The notes beneath the pieces were generated by a model, which was given only the letters and a program-made list of their open reading frames with translations, had not been told where the DNA came from and ran no database searches. Positions 1-10,400 of a stretch of DNA of 31,446 nucleotides are shown in pieces. Made by a program: the position numbers and the translations under genes. Numbering within the stretch: position 1 is the first letter of the stretch; the number at the start of each line of letters is the position of its first letter. The stretch lies in contig KV454013.1 of the NCBI GenBank assembly GCA_001661245.1, positions 1,635,057-1,666,502 of the forward strand, given 5' to 3'. Origin of the DNA: Pachysolen tannophilus NRRL Y-2460 (lineage: Eukaryota; Ascomycota; Pichiomycetes; Alaninales; Pachysolenaceae).

Positions 1-60
1 TTATTATTAATTTATTTTTTTTTTTTTTTTAAAATATTGGTAAAGCTAGTTGCTGAAAAG

Positions 61-362
61 GTATGTTAATTTAAATCATTTGAAAGAATATTTATATCGA
101 GAAGAAGAAGAAGAAGAAGAAGTGATGGATTAAAATGTTTTTTTTTATTTTTAATGTTTGATTCAAATTGTGTTTAGTTATTAAAGTATTTTGGAGAAGA
201 GAGAAAAAATTTTTTTTTTTTTTGCATTTTCTCTATGAAATTATGATTAGTAATAAGAAGAATAGTTAAATACACTGTTGAATTCTTTTCGATATAATAT
301 ATATATATATAAATATATATTTACTATTTATTTTCATTACTAACTTTTTTGAATTTATTTAG
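61..362 (+). other. 5'-UTR intron of the RPL10 gene
   Basis: A consensus donor GTATGT lies at 61-66, a perfect branch site TACTAAC at 338-344 and the acceptor TTTAG ends at 362, 19 nt after the branch adenosine. The spliced leader would leave only 12 nt before the RPL10 ATG at 375. No ATG occurs in the 60 nt before the donor, so the intron is in the 5' UTR and not in the coding region. The intron (302 nt) contains a (GAA)n run at about 101-122 and an AT run near 290-320. Ribosomal protein genes are the yeast class richest in introns, although S. cerevisiae RPL10 is intronless. Confidence 0.85.
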
Positions 363-374
363 ATTTAGAAAAAA

Positions 375-1031
375 ATGGCTAGAAGACCAGCTCGTTGTTA
401 CAGATACTGTAAGAATAAACCATTCCCAAAATCAAGATATAATCGTGGTGTTCCAGACTCCAAGATTAGAATTTATGATTTAGGTAGAAAGAAGGCAACA
501 GTTGATGAATTTCCATTATGTATTCATTTAGTTTCAAATGAATTAGAACAATTATCATCTGAAGCTTTAGAAGCTGCTCGTATCTGTGCAAACAAATATA
601 TTACTACTGTTTCTGGTAGAGATTCTTTCCATTTAAGAATTAGAGTTCATCCTTTCCATGTCTTACGTATTAATAAGATGTTGTCATGTGCTGGTGCAGA
701 TAGATTGCAACAAGGTATGAGAGGTGCTTGGGGTAAACCTCATGGTTTAGCTGCTCGTGTTGCTATTGGCCAAATTATCATGTCTGTTAGAACTAAAGAT
801 CCAAACAAGGATGTTTGTATTGAAGGTTTAAGAAGAGCAAGATATAAATTCCCAGGTCAACAAAAAATTATTATTTCAAAGAAATGGGGTTTCACCAACT
901 TGGACAGAGACCAATACGTTGTTAAACGTAATAACGGTGAAGTTAAAGATGATGGTGCTTTTGTTAAATTCTTATCAAAGAAAGGTCCATTGGAACAAAA
1001 TTTGAGACAATTCCCAGACTTTCAATATTAA
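375..1031 (+). CDS. RPL10: 60S ribosomal protein L10 (uL16)
   Basis: Large-subunit protein uL16, which joins pre-60S particles late in the cytoplasm and is needed for Nmd3 release and subunit joining. The 218-residue product begins [16 protein letters not shown] and is nearly identical along its length to yeast Rpl10 as I recall it (221 aa), including the [19 protein letters not shown] region that corresponds to the P-site loop area and the conserved [10 protein letters not shown] segment. Only the extreme C-terminus differs (QFPDFQY). The ATG follows a run of A, typical of strongly expressed yeast genes, and lies 12 nt after the acceptor of the 5'-UTR intron. The identity is secure. Confidence 0.98.
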   Translation: MARRPARCYRYCKNKPFPKSRYNRGVPDSKIRIYDLGRKKATVDEFPLCIHLVSNELEQLSSEALEAARICANKYITTVSGRDSFHLRIRVHPFHVLRINKMLSCAGADRLQQGMRGAWGKPHGLAARVAIGQIIMSVRTKDPNKDVCIEGLRRARYKFPGQQKIIISKKWGFTNLDRDQYVVKRNNGEVKDDGAFVKFLSKKGPLEQNLRQFPDFQY

Positions 1032-1348
1032 TTAATGAATCTTTTTAACAAAGAAAAAAAAAAAATAAAAGAAAGAGAAAAGAGAATTTTTTTTATTATA
1101 AATATATAAAGGAGAAGATCATTTTCATTTTGTATTTCGTATATATTTCTTCTTTTCATATATCCAAAAAATGAATAAAAGAATCTACTTTTAATCATAA
1201 TAATAGTAGTAGTAATAGTAGTAATAGTAGGTAGTAAGTAGTAGGTAGTAGTGTAATATCTTGAAGCAACTTTTTAAATAGTATAAAAAACGTAGCCGTA
1301 TCTAATTAACTAACTAATAATAAATAGATAAAAATTATATAAAAAGAT
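1032..1348. other. Intergenic spacer RPL10 to FMP32-like
   Basis: This spacer holds the RPL10 3' UTR and the promoter and leader of the FMP32-like gene. A TAG/TAGG trinucleotide microsatellite covers about 1199-1252, followed by a short TAAC-rich stretch near 1301-1317. I see no gene and no RNA structure. A weak 5'-UTR intron is conceivable (GTAAGT at 1234, AACTAAC near 1308, TAG at 1327) but is not called. Confidence 0.6.
1199..1252. repeat. TAG-type trinucleotide microsatellite
   Basis: Imperfect tandem TAG units mixed with GGTAG and TAAG variants, upstream of the FMP32-like gene. It is a simple-sequence repeat with no visible coding role. Confidence 0.8.
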
Positions 1349-2017
1349 ATGATGTTTAATGGATTAAAACTGAGATCATCTCTTGGATTGAAATCTAATT
1401 TTAATCCATCTTATTCTTTAATAATTTATAAAATTATTTTTAAAAAAAAATTTCATTCAACAATACCAAAAAATTTAAATTCAAATTTTGATACTCAACA
1501 TTTTGTTGAAGAATTAGAACAAAATGGATTTACATCAAAACAATCACAAACACTGGTTAAGATTTTTACAGATTCAATAAATGATTCATTTAAAATTTTT
1601 GGTTCAAATTTAATTACAAAAGAAAAACTTTCAAAATTATCATATCAACAAAAAGTTGATTTTGCTAAATTAAAATCTGAATTACAAACAACTGATAGAT
1701 CAGAATTTAATAAAATTAAAAATGAATATGAATATTTAAAAGATGATTTAGAAAAAGTACGAATCAAATTAAAAGAAGAAATCAATAGATCACTTTCTTC
1801 AGTAAGACTTGATTTAAATTTAGAAAAAGGTAGAATTAGAGAGGAAAGTTCAATACATGATTTAAAGATAAAGGAAACAGATACTAGAATAGATCAAGAA
1901 ATATCAAATATTAAAATGCAAATCGATAGTGTTAAAACACAAGTCATGCAATGGTTAATTGGTGTTTGTACAGGTACGTTTGCACTAGTCTTGGCCTATG
2001 TAAGGTTAATGACATGA
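1349..2017 (+). CDS. FMP32: FMP32/MCUR1-like mitochondrial coiled-coil protein
   Basis: Predicted mitochondrial inner-membrane protein of the DUF1640 family (yeast Fmp32, animal MCUR1/CCDC90B), which has been linked to cytochrome oxidase assembly and proline metabolism. The first 40 or so residues are basic, Ser-rich and lack acidic residues, with a plausible peptidase site near FHST. The family core follows: QHFVEELEQNGFTSKQSQTLVKIF, then a long charged coiled coil (about 85-190) and a C-terminal membrane segment, MQWLIGVCTGTFALVLAYV. The length of 222 aa is close to yeast Fmp32 (about 207). The CTG codon at residue 69 aligns with a hydrophobic position of the family, which favours leucine. 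The neighbour SEC53 is convergent, as in S. cerevisiae (YFL046W-YFL045C), which supports orthology. Met2 is an alternative start. Confidence 0.85.
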   Translation: MMFNGLKLRSSLGLKSNFNPSYSLIIYKIIFKKKFHSTIPKNLNSNFDTQHFVEELEQNGFTSKQSQTLVKIFTDSINDSFKIFGSNLITKEKLSKLSYQQKVDFAKLKSELQTTDRSEFNKIKNEYEYLKDDLEKVRIKLKEEINRSLSSVRLDLNLEKGRIREESSIHDLKIKETDTRIDQEISNIKMQIDSVKTQVMQWLIGVCTGTFALVLAYVRLMT

Positions 2018-2260
2018 ATGAATTTATATCATTCATTTTCTTTTTTTCAAATAAATTGTAAACATTTATATACCTACATATATATTTATATATATTTATA
2101 AACTTGTGTAATAAAAATCGGTTGCTAAAAAATTAAAACAATTACAATATATCTTGATAACAAAAGAAGAAGAAGAAGAAGAAGAAAAACAAACTAAATT
2201 AAAAAAACTGAAGAACACGCAAAAAAAATTTTTGTTGTCTTATCTTGTTGTTGTGAGTTA

Positions 2261-3016
2261 TTAGATTTTAAATAATTCTTTTAATTGTTTAGCAGTATCT
2301 TCTGGTGAAGTAACTGCATGACCAATTGTTCTGCTATCAGAGTAAATTTCCCAATCGTTACCACCTTCGTAAGCTTTATCACCAAAGAAATGAATTTCGT
2401 TAAAACCTTCATTTGCAACGTGTTGTAAACAATAAGTCTTATCCCAACCTGTTGGAAAAACATCAAATGAAATTTGACCACCAATTGAGTAAGTCAACCC
2501 TAAATCAGCAAAATTTTTCTTTAAAGCTTGAACCATAGTTTTTCTTACTCCTGATTCTTTATCAAATTTTTCAAAATCCAGTCTTTCCTGTGTTGAAGCA
2601 TTTCTACCAATTGGTGAAACGTTAATCATTCCATTTCTAAATTCGATAAATGTACCTCTTCTAACAGGTAAATCCAAATCAGATAAATATCTCAAGATAA
2701 ATTTGGCCAATTCATTATATTTTTGTTCACCAAGCCAATTAATAAAAGATTGTGAAGCTAATTTCTGACCTTCTTTATAAGCAGTCAATCCATTTTCTGA
2801 AAAACAAAAATCAAATTCAGCCAATACATCAGCACCCAATTGTTCAACCTGTTTCGATAAATCAGATCCACCAACAAACCCAATAACAACTTTCTTCCTC
2901 AAGTCAGACAACAATTGCCTCATCTCAGGTGAAACAGTCAATCTAGCTGGTGTCAATGTTCCATCAACATCAAATAACACCAAAGTGTTTGGACGTTCTC
3001 TATCTGAAAATGACAT
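2261..3016 (-). CDS. SEC53: Phosphomannomutase
   Basis: Cytosolic phosphomannomutase that converts mannose-6-phosphate to mannose-1-phosphate, the precursor of GDP-mannose for N- and O-glycosylation and GPI anchors. The 251-residue product has the HAD-type catalytic motif [11 protein letters not shown] with the nucleophile and acid aspartates at D16 and D18, the [11 protein letters not shown] loop, the substrate-binding region [19 protein letters not shown], and the C-terminal [15 protein letters not shown] metal-binding loop. The length matches yeast Sec53 (254 aa). It is transcribed towards the FMP32-like gene and the stops are 243 nt apart. The product is needed to mannosylate wall proteins such as the one at the right edge of the window. 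The identification is firm. Confidence 0.97.
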   Translation of the reverse strand: MSFSDRERPNTLVLFDVDGTLTPARLTVSPEMRQLLSDLRKKVVIGFVGGSDLSKQVEQLGADVLAEFDFCFSENGLTAYKEGQKLASQSFINWLGEQKYNELAKFILRYLSDLDLPVRRGTFIEFRNGMINVSPIGRNASTQERLDFEKFDKESGVRKTMVQALKKNFADLGLTYSIGGQISFDVFPTGWDKTYCLQHVANEGFNEIHFFGDKAYEGGNDWEIYSDSRTIGHAVTSPEDTAKQLKELFKI

Positions 3017-3581
3017 CTTTTAAATTTTAATTAGCAAACGATTAAAAAAAAAAAGAAAAAAAAAAGACCAAGTTTTAACTTCAACAACAAGTTAACAACG
3101 AGAAATATACAGATATTTATATATTTATATATTTATGTATTTACTTATATTAAATTGGAAGAAATAGTTTCAAAGAAAACGTGGAATTTTTATATGTATA
3201 CGTTTTCCTAAGATGCTGGCTGGCATAAAATTTCATCTCTTTTTCGGTGGTTTGGCTGTGAAAAATTCTAAATGAAAAAAAATTACAAATTTTAAAACTG
3301 AAATCGAACCAAGGACACATTGCTTACAATTCTAACATGTGGTGCAATGTGTGGTGTGAGATGGTGTAAGTGGTGTAAGACGTTGGATTATGGTGTACGG
3401 TATTTACATTTATTTTATTATAATACAATGTTTAAATAATACATATTTTCTATTTGCAAATTCTTTATTTAATAAATATTGGAAACCCCTCCATATATAT
3501 AAGTCAAGTATAATTTTCCCCAAAAACCTTTAGAAAAATAAAAAAAATAAAAAAAAATTTAAGATAAATAAAATAATGTCA
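3017..3581. other. SEC53 promoter and MFS gene 3' spacer
   Basis: This 565-bp spacer lies between two minus-strand genes, so it holds the SEC53 promoter and the MFS transporter terminator. It contains the G-rich TGGTGT cluster (3352-3400), AT-rich runs near 3115-3150 and a poly-A tract at 3044-3064. No open frame or RNA gene is supported. Confidence 0.6.
3352..3400. promoter_or_regulatory. TGGTGT cluster with a Rap1/telomere-like core
   Basis: Four TGGTGT hexamers start at 3352, 3362, 3371 and 3391, at spacings of 10, 9 and 20 bp, about whole turns of the helix. The last continues as TGGTGTACGG, whose GGTGTACGG core (CCGTACACC on the other strand) resembles the Rap1-binding part of many yeast telomere repeats. 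The position, 335-385 bp before the SEC53 ATG, suits an upstream activating element. The binding factor is inferred; a Tbf1- or Rap1-type protein is likely. Confidence 0.4.
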
Positions 3582-5285
3582 TTATAATGTAGGATCTTCC
3601 GAAAGAATCCCAATATTTGCATCTCTTTCTTGATCAAAGGCAATCACTTCCTCTGAAACAGGTCTCATGAGTAAACTAGAAATTAACGCAATAGAGGAGA
3701 GACCGCCAGCTATACAGAAAACGGTGCGAGGATTTGTTTCCACAGTTTTCGAATATAGTGACATCAAGAGACTAGGCAGAACCAACAGTACTAAATTATT
3801 TAAAAGTGACACTGCACCTAACATTTCACCAACTTTCCCCGGCGGTGTATATTTGATGATAGCAGATTTGATGGTAGGAGTGTGCAATGATCCAAATGAT
3901 ATAAGAATTGAACCTAACAGCAATGATTTTGAAGAAGTGGCAATGATGAAAAAAAAATCACCAATAACTTCAATACTTATTGCAACTCTTACTATTATTA
4001 GATCCACCATATCAAGATGTTTTCCAGATGATGTATAAAATTTTCTAACAAACTTCAATAAGATTGGAGTTATTACCAATAGTACAACTGACCTTGAGGC
4101 CATTTCTAATGTTAAATAGTAATTCATGGATATAGCATCCCAATGGAAAACATAAGTACCATACAAAACTGAAATGCTCAGAAATACAAAAATTGCAACA
4201 ACAGTACAACACTCAAATACCAAAATTAATAAAAAATTGATCCTTCTTTGGTAATTAACCGTTACACCATCTTCTTCATATTTGTCTAACCAAAACAATC
4301 GAAATGGTGAAAAAAAATTGATAACGTGGAAAAATCTTGAAGATGACAAAGACCACTTATTATCACCATCCAGTGAAGAAAGTCTACTTTCACGTGATTG
4401 CTTGAAATCATTTATAGATTTCCTTCTTTCAAGCAAACTTCTTGATTCAGGAAGTAAAAACATTATATAGAGTAAAGCAATTAAACAAATTGTTGGCTCA
4501 GCATATATTACGGACATCTTACTATTTGTTATCTTCAACATTAAATTTCCCATCTGTGGTGCTAGGGCAATAGCAATACTACTTGATGCACCTACAAGTC
4601 CCATACTGTAAACTCTTGACTTATCATCAACAATATCTGAGACATAGCTGTTTATCATACAGATACAAACAATAGTTCCACCACCAATATTCAGTGTAAA
4701 CTCGGCAAAAATTAGTAAACTTTTATGAAACACTTGCTGATTTGGAGAAATTAAATTAATTTCCATTAATTTGGATATTAATGAAAACGATATTGTAATT
4801 ATTAAAATCGGTTTTCTACCATAATGATCACTAAGTTCACCAAGTTTACCAGAAACTAAAGCCGATATCAAGTTTGCACCAAACATAGATACTGTCTGTA
4901 ATTCAGAAATCAGTTTTTGTGAGTCTGCATCGGAACATTTATAATCCGGATTTATTCTTTTTCCATCTCTACAAACTAATTCGAATATTAATTGAAGCAT
5001 TGAAGCAGAAGCAATAGATACCGATAACGAATAAATGAATGTTAAACCAATAACCAAGGACAAACTTGGTCTTGTCTTGACGCGAAACCATTTTATCCTA
5101 TCAATGGATTCACTGAACCAATCTGGCTCATAAAGTTCATTATCAACATCAACTGCATTTTCCGGAACATGAAAACCGGATCTATTATCTCCATCATTCT
5201 CTCCAGCATAAATGCTACCACGTGAGGAAACCTCAACAGATGAATTTTTTGAAATCAAGTGTTCCGTATTCTTTGTGCCATCCAT
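3582..5285 (-). CDS. Major facilitator superfamily transporter (SLC46/TetA-like)
   Basis: A 567-residue membrane transporter. A cytosolic N-terminus of about 70 residues is followed by TM1 (about 75-100), an extracytosolic loop with a cysteine pair (C105, C117), and MFS motif A in the loop after TM2, GKLGELSDHYGRKP (about 146-159). About 12 hydrophobic segments are visible, with a charged central loop near 285-325 rich in Ser, Arg and Lys. The pattern suggests the SLC46/TetA-type branch, which in S. cerevisiae includes poorly characterised vacuolar or plasma-membrane proteins such as YJL163C and YCR023C. I cannot tell which one it matches, and the substrate is unknown. It is divergent from the YOR1-like exporter across a 2.2-kb spacer. 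The ATG at 5285 is the first in frame. Confidence 0.8.
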   Translation of the reverse strand: MDGTKNTEHLISKNSSVEVSSRGSIYAGENDGDNRSGFHVPENAVDVDNELYEPDWFSESIDRIKWFRVKTRPSLSLVIGLTFIYSLSVSIASASMLQLIFELVCRDGKRINPDYKCSDADSQKLISELQTVSMFGANLISALVSGKLGELSDHYGRKPILIITISFSLISKLMEINLISPNQQVFHKSLLIFAEFTLNIGGGTIVCICMINSYVSDIVDDKSRVYSMGLVGASSSIAIALAPQMGNLMLKITNSKMSVIYAEPTICLIALLYIMFLLPESRSLLERRKSINDFKQSRESRLSSLDGDNKWSLSSSRFFHVINFFSPFRLFWLDKYEEDGVTVNYQRRINFLLILVFECCTVVAIFVFLSISVLYGTYVFHWDAISMNYYLTLEMASRSVVLLVITPILLKFVRKFYTSSGKHLDMVDLIIVRVAISIEVIGDFFFIIATSSKSLLLGSILISFGSLHTPTIKSAIIKYTPPGKVGEMLGAVSLLNNLVLLVLPSLLMSLYSKTVETNPRTVFCIAGGLSSIALISSLLMRPVSEEVIAFDQERDANIGILSEDPTL

Positions 5286-7440
5286 GGTTCAGATAAAACA
5301 CTTTAGAGAAAAATAAAAAAAACCAATGCAAAAGAATCTAAAAGAATCCAAAAGACGGAAAGAAATCAATTTTTATTATTCCTCTCTTCCTTACTATATA
5401 TAAACTGTCCATCCAGTTAGTTTCAGGGCGCAATTTATTGTGACTGCCACTTACAAATGCGGAATTAATGCAATATTATGCATGGAATAAATAGTATGTA
5501 TTATTTTAAATTTAGCAAAAAGGGCAGAGTGAGTTGAGAACAGTGGCACCAGTATAGAATAAGGTTGTAAAAAGGAGTGATTTGAAATGGTCAAAGATGA
5601 TACGGCCTTCTCTATAGCTATTATTTATCTTCTGACGCATATATATTGTTTAAACAAGCACCTTTTTGTATCTTGTCCTTTGATGTCACTAATTTTTCTT
5701 TCTTTTTTTTTTTTTTTTTTTCTTATCTAGATTTTAGACTTATCTTTTTATCATACTTCTTTTTTTAAAGTTAGGTTAACAGCCACAATATTTCTTTATC
5801 TAATGATTGTAGCGATTATCTAGGAAGCTGAGAAAGAAGCAAAAAATGACTACTCATACAAGAAATTAGTTTTTAAAAAAAATGAATTTAAGCTTTCTAA
5901 GTTGAAAAAGTATTTATAACCGTGATAGGTTTTGTAACAAATGGTAGGTTATTTATTTGAACAATGGTCTCGAGAGAAGCGGAGGGGGTTTCTTGATTGC
6001 CACTCAATACTATTTTGAAAAGGAACTCGTTTTTTTAGATAAAACTTTAAAAGGAAATATCTTGTTTGCAAAGAATACAACAAAAAGCTAAGTCTCAGTC
6101 AGTATTTGATATGTTTATGCGGCTTAATTATGCAACCACAGACCTTTCCACCATTTGACAATACAAAAAATTTACCTTGGTCTTTTAAAAGATACAAGGT
6201 TAATAATATCTGTCTAACAGCCATCATCGTTAGTAGATGCTAACGATATCTTTTTTTTTTTGATAAATGGAGATAGATGCTGGAAACAGACAGCAGCTCC
6301 TCAATACGAATGAAAAAAATTTCTTTACATATGCATGTTTCTGCAATTTGTGATGTGCCAAAAAAAGTTTCAAGTGGACTAGGACAGACTTTAGAAATGA
6401 TAAATCCGTAAAAACACGATTATAGTAAGTATAATTTGAAATCGTTGCTAGATGTGATGTGATCTGATTTATGAAAGAAACATAGAAAGAAGTTAGCAGA
6501 AATGTGTTGGTATAAAATGATAGGTTTTTTTTGAGGCTTATTGTGCTTACTTTTGAAGATATCAATGTGTTGCTCCATGGATCCATGTCATTTTCAAGAT
6601 ATAGATGTATATCCAGTTATTAATCAAATCTTGAATATATTTGCTTTAAATGATCAAGAATTTAAATATAGAAAACGAAAATTATGGTGAGTACTGATGC
6701 TGGTTGGTTAGAATTCAAAATAACCTTTCTTTTTTTTTTTTTTTTTTTTTTTTTTTGTTGTTGTTGTTTTACCTTCTGGGCTACGTCGTTTTATCATTTG
6801 AACCTATTTTACATCAAAATGATAAGGTCTGTTCCAATGCCGCAAAACCAAGTAATCTTAACCGAACTGATAGCAAATTCAATGAGTTATCAAGAGCCAG
6901 CTCAATAAGAGAGAGTACTTACCTACTTTGCAAATCTTTTAAAGTATAAACCGAATGATAATTTATTTTACTTAACTCGAAATTGGCTAAATTCAATGAA
7001 CGCTATAACTTGTTCCATACAGGAAACGGCGTCGCCACTTATCACTTACTCGTTTATGAAATTAAATATCAATCAATATTAAAAAGAAAGAAATAAGCCT
7101 ACATGTAGCCCAATGTGTTTAATACCGGCAAACTACATTAACTCCGAAACGGTCATAAAGAATCTATCTAAACTCTGCACTAATAGATGATAAAAGAAAG
7201 ACATAAGTGCCCTGTTGATGCAGAAGTTCAATTAGGTTGTGATATAATAATTGAACTTTCTTGACCTTTTCATCTCTTTTTTAATTGTTTAATGCGGTTT
7301 CAAGCAGCCCTTCGATGTGGCAAAAGTTTGTGAATTGAAAACCTTATAATAGATCAAATTTTCTTTATTAAAAATTATTTTTTTTTTACTTTCTTGAAAA
7401 CTTGATATTGTTTTAATGTCTAATTGGATGACAAGTAAAT
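5286..7440. other. Long divergent intergenic region, MFS gene to YOR1-like
   Basis: At 2,155 bp this is the longest spacer in the window, and both flanking genes are transporters read outwards. It has long T tracts (about 5702-5721, 6729-6756 and 7374-7387). No classic pleiotropic drug response element (TCCGYGGA) was found by eye. Two weak open frames occur, 6230-6586 on the minus strand and 6577-6690 on the plus strand, but neither resembles a known protein. Large promoters are common upstream of regulated transporter genes. A lost gene is also possible. Confidence 0.6.
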
Positions 7441-7460
7441 ATGAGTGCAAGAGATATTGA
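7416..7460 (+). promoter_or_regulatory. uORF overlapping the YOR1-like start codon
   Basis: A 14-codon upstream ORF begins with ATG at 7416, has a second in-frame ATG at 7428, and ends with TGA at 7458-7460. It therefore runs across the main ATG at 7441 in a different frame. If the mRNA starts upstream of 7416, scanning ribosomes would meet these ATGs first and miss the main start. Whether the leader is long enough to include it is unknown. Confidence 0.5.
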
Positions 7461-10400
7461 GAAGCAAGATTTATTGGAGAGTTTAAAAGCACAAAAGAGA
7501 TTCTTGTCAGTGTTTTTTCCAAAAGAAATTCCACCTTTGCCCTCTGAAGCAGAAAGAAATCCGTATCCAGCTTCAGATGTTAATATATTTTCCAGAATTT
7601 TTTTTTATTGGTTGAATAAACTTTATGTTAAAGGTTATAGAAGAACTTTAGAGCCTGCTGATTTATGGTACTTGGCAAATGATTATGAAGTTAATCATTA
7701 TTTTGAAAGGTTTAATTCTCACTACCAGTTGCTGTTGAAGAAGAAACTGGAAAATTATGCCCTTATCAATGAGAGCATTTATCAGCAGGATGATGTTCTT
7801 GATGAACTGTCAAAGGAGAGATCTAAGAAGTTAACAAGTTTGCATACAAATATTGTTGTACTTTGTGTTTTCAAAACTTTTGCCAAAGAAATTGTACTTG
7901 TTTGGTTATGTTTTTTATTTGCAATGTTTTCTTCTGCTGGAGCAGCTATTTTTTCTAAATATTTAATACTATTTGTTGAATCAACCACAAGTTCTATAGG
8001 TGCTGGTGTTGGATATGCTATTGGTACAAGTATATGTACTTGGTTACTATCTGTTGGAGAAAATCAATTTTTCTATAATGCTCAAGTGTTGTCCTATAAA
8101 GTTTCATCAATTTTAATCAAATTGACCATGACAAAAGCATTGAAATTGGATGCTAGAGGTAGATTTAAATATCCATCTTCCAAGATATCGAGTATCATTG
8201 GCGGTGATTTAAGTAGAATTCAAGATGGTTGCCTTTATTTTATAGCATTATTGGGTGTTCCTTTACCTTTAATCTTATTTATAGGTATCTTGATTTGGAA
8301 CATTGGTGTTTCTTCCTTGGCAGGTATTGGAGTTTTTCTTTTACTTATTGGTTGTACACTGCTGTTCGCAACGAAATTGTTTTCCTTGAGACTGGATATA
8401 AATATCTGGTCCGATAAACGCTTGCTGTATATCAAAGAAATCTTGAATAACTTTAGAATTATCAAATATTATACATGGGAAAATTATTATTTCAAAAAAA
8501 TTTATGATGTCAGGAAGAAAGAAATGAATTATGTATTTACCTCCCAATTCATAAGAACGGTCATGATTTCTATAATCATTTCTTCAACTTATTTGAGTAC
8601 CATGATCTCTTTCTTGGTATTATACTATAGTAAGAGTAGTAAAAGAAATGTTGCTAATATATTCAGTTCTATTTCCATGTTTAATATATTGTCAACTTTA
8701 ATAGCCGCTTTCCCATTTTTTGTTTCAAGCTCAACCGATGCATACGCAGGTCTTAAGAGATTTGGTGAACTCTTCAGTTGTGGAGAACTGGATGAAAACT
8801 TGTTATTGAAATATAATGACATTGAGGATGACTTGGAATTTGAAGACGAAAATTTCAAAATGCGCAAAGGAAGTAACGAACCAGCCATAAAAATCGAAAA
8901 TGCTAGCTTTGAGTGGGAAACTTTTGAAATTGATGATGATGATGTTGATGTTGAAAATGAAAAAGAAGAAAAGAAGACCAAGAAGAATAAGAAAAAGTGT
9001 AAGAAGAACAATGAAAATGAAAATAAGAACCAAGAACTGAAAATTTCGAAACTGAAAGATTTCAGTTTGATAGATCTTAATTTATCTATTGATAGAGGAG
9101 AATTTATAATTGTGACAGGTGTAGTTGCAAGTGGTAAATCTTCATTATTGAATGCCATGTCAGGTTTCATGAAATGTATTGAAGGTTCAATTGAAGTTAA
9201 TGACTCAATATTACTCTGCGGCGAATCCTGGGTACAAAATGCAACTATTAAAGACAATATTTTGTTTGGAAAAGAGTACGACAAGAAGAAATATAAAGAA
9301 GTATTATATGCTTGTGACTTGACTGCCGATCTTAAAAACTTCCCGGCTGGTGATAATACGGAAATTGGAGAAAGAGGTATAACTTTGTCCGGTGGTCAGA
9401 AAGCAAGGTTGAGTTTAGCAAGAGCATGTTTCGACTCTAAAAACATAATTTTAATGGATGATGTCTTGAGTGCAGTTGATGCTAAGGTAGGTAAGCATAT
9501 TATGGAAAATTGTATCTTGGGATATTTGAAGGATAAAACTAGAATTTTGGCTACTCATCAGTTATCATTAGTTGGAGCAGCAGACCGTGTTATTTTTCTA
9601 AATGGTGATGGTACAATAGATGTTGGAACAAGCCAGGAGTTACTTGAAACTAACGAAGGATTCATTTCATTAATGCAGCATGCAACTGATAATAATAATG
9701 AAGATTCAATAGTTGAAGCAGAAGAAGTGGAAGCAGGTAAAGATGAATCGCAGGATTTACTTCGTATTAGATCTACTAAGTTAATGGTTACTACTTCAAT
9801 CCAAAGTATCGATGATAATGAGCTGAAATGTATAGGAAAATTAGTAGAAGTGGAAGAAAGAGCAGTTAATTCAATTCAATATGATGTTTACAGAAATTAC
9901 GTGAAATTAGGTTCAGGAATTTTTGGAGTTTTCTTTCTTCCTGTTTTGTTTGTTATTCTTTCTTTGGGTATCTTTGCTTCTATATTTCAAACTGTTTGGT
10001 TGTCATATTGGACTGAGTATAGATTTTCAAGTTTAACCAATAATGAGTATGTGGGCATATATATCGCAATCAATATTGCTACCATCATTTTTGTGTTATG
10101 TATCAATACATTATTGGTTTATATATCTAATAACGCAGGAAGATTATTGACTGTTAAAGGTGTTGAAAGGTTACTTCATGCCCCAACATCTTTTATGGAT
10201 TCAACTCCGATGGGAAGAATTTTGAATAGGTTTACCAAGGATACAAACTGTGTTGATATTGAACTTAGTGAATATTTAAGATTATTTGTAACTCCGGTTG
10301 GACTAGTTGTTGGAACTGTTATACTTTCGATTGTTTATATTCCATGGGTTGCTGTTGCTGTTCCGTTCTTTGCTTTCATATTTTTCTGTATCACAAATTA

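Noticed and set aside
1234-1327. Possible 5'-UTR intron before the FMP32-like gene (GTAAGT, AACTAAC, TAG)
   Set aside because: The donor lies inside a TAG microsatellite and the branch site is imperfect within a TAAC repeat, so the match is probably incidental.
3300-3350. T-arm-like GGTTCGATT on the minus strand suggesting a tRNA
   Set aside because: The flanking bases do not form the T stem, and no acceptor or D and anticodon arms fit a 73-nt tRNA.
6230-6586. 118-codon open frame on the minus strand in the YOR1-like upstream spacer
   Set aside because: No recognisable domain, it is rich in Ser/Phe/Leu as random AT-rich frames are, and there is no supporting neighbour. It is longer than expected by chance, so it is noted but not called.
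6577-6690. 37-codon ORF ending at a GTGAGT donor-like site (MDPCHFQDIDVYPVINQ...)
   Set aside because: The peptide looks protein-like, but no branch site or acceptor leading to a convincing second exon was found. ORFs of this size are expected often in AT-rich spacers.
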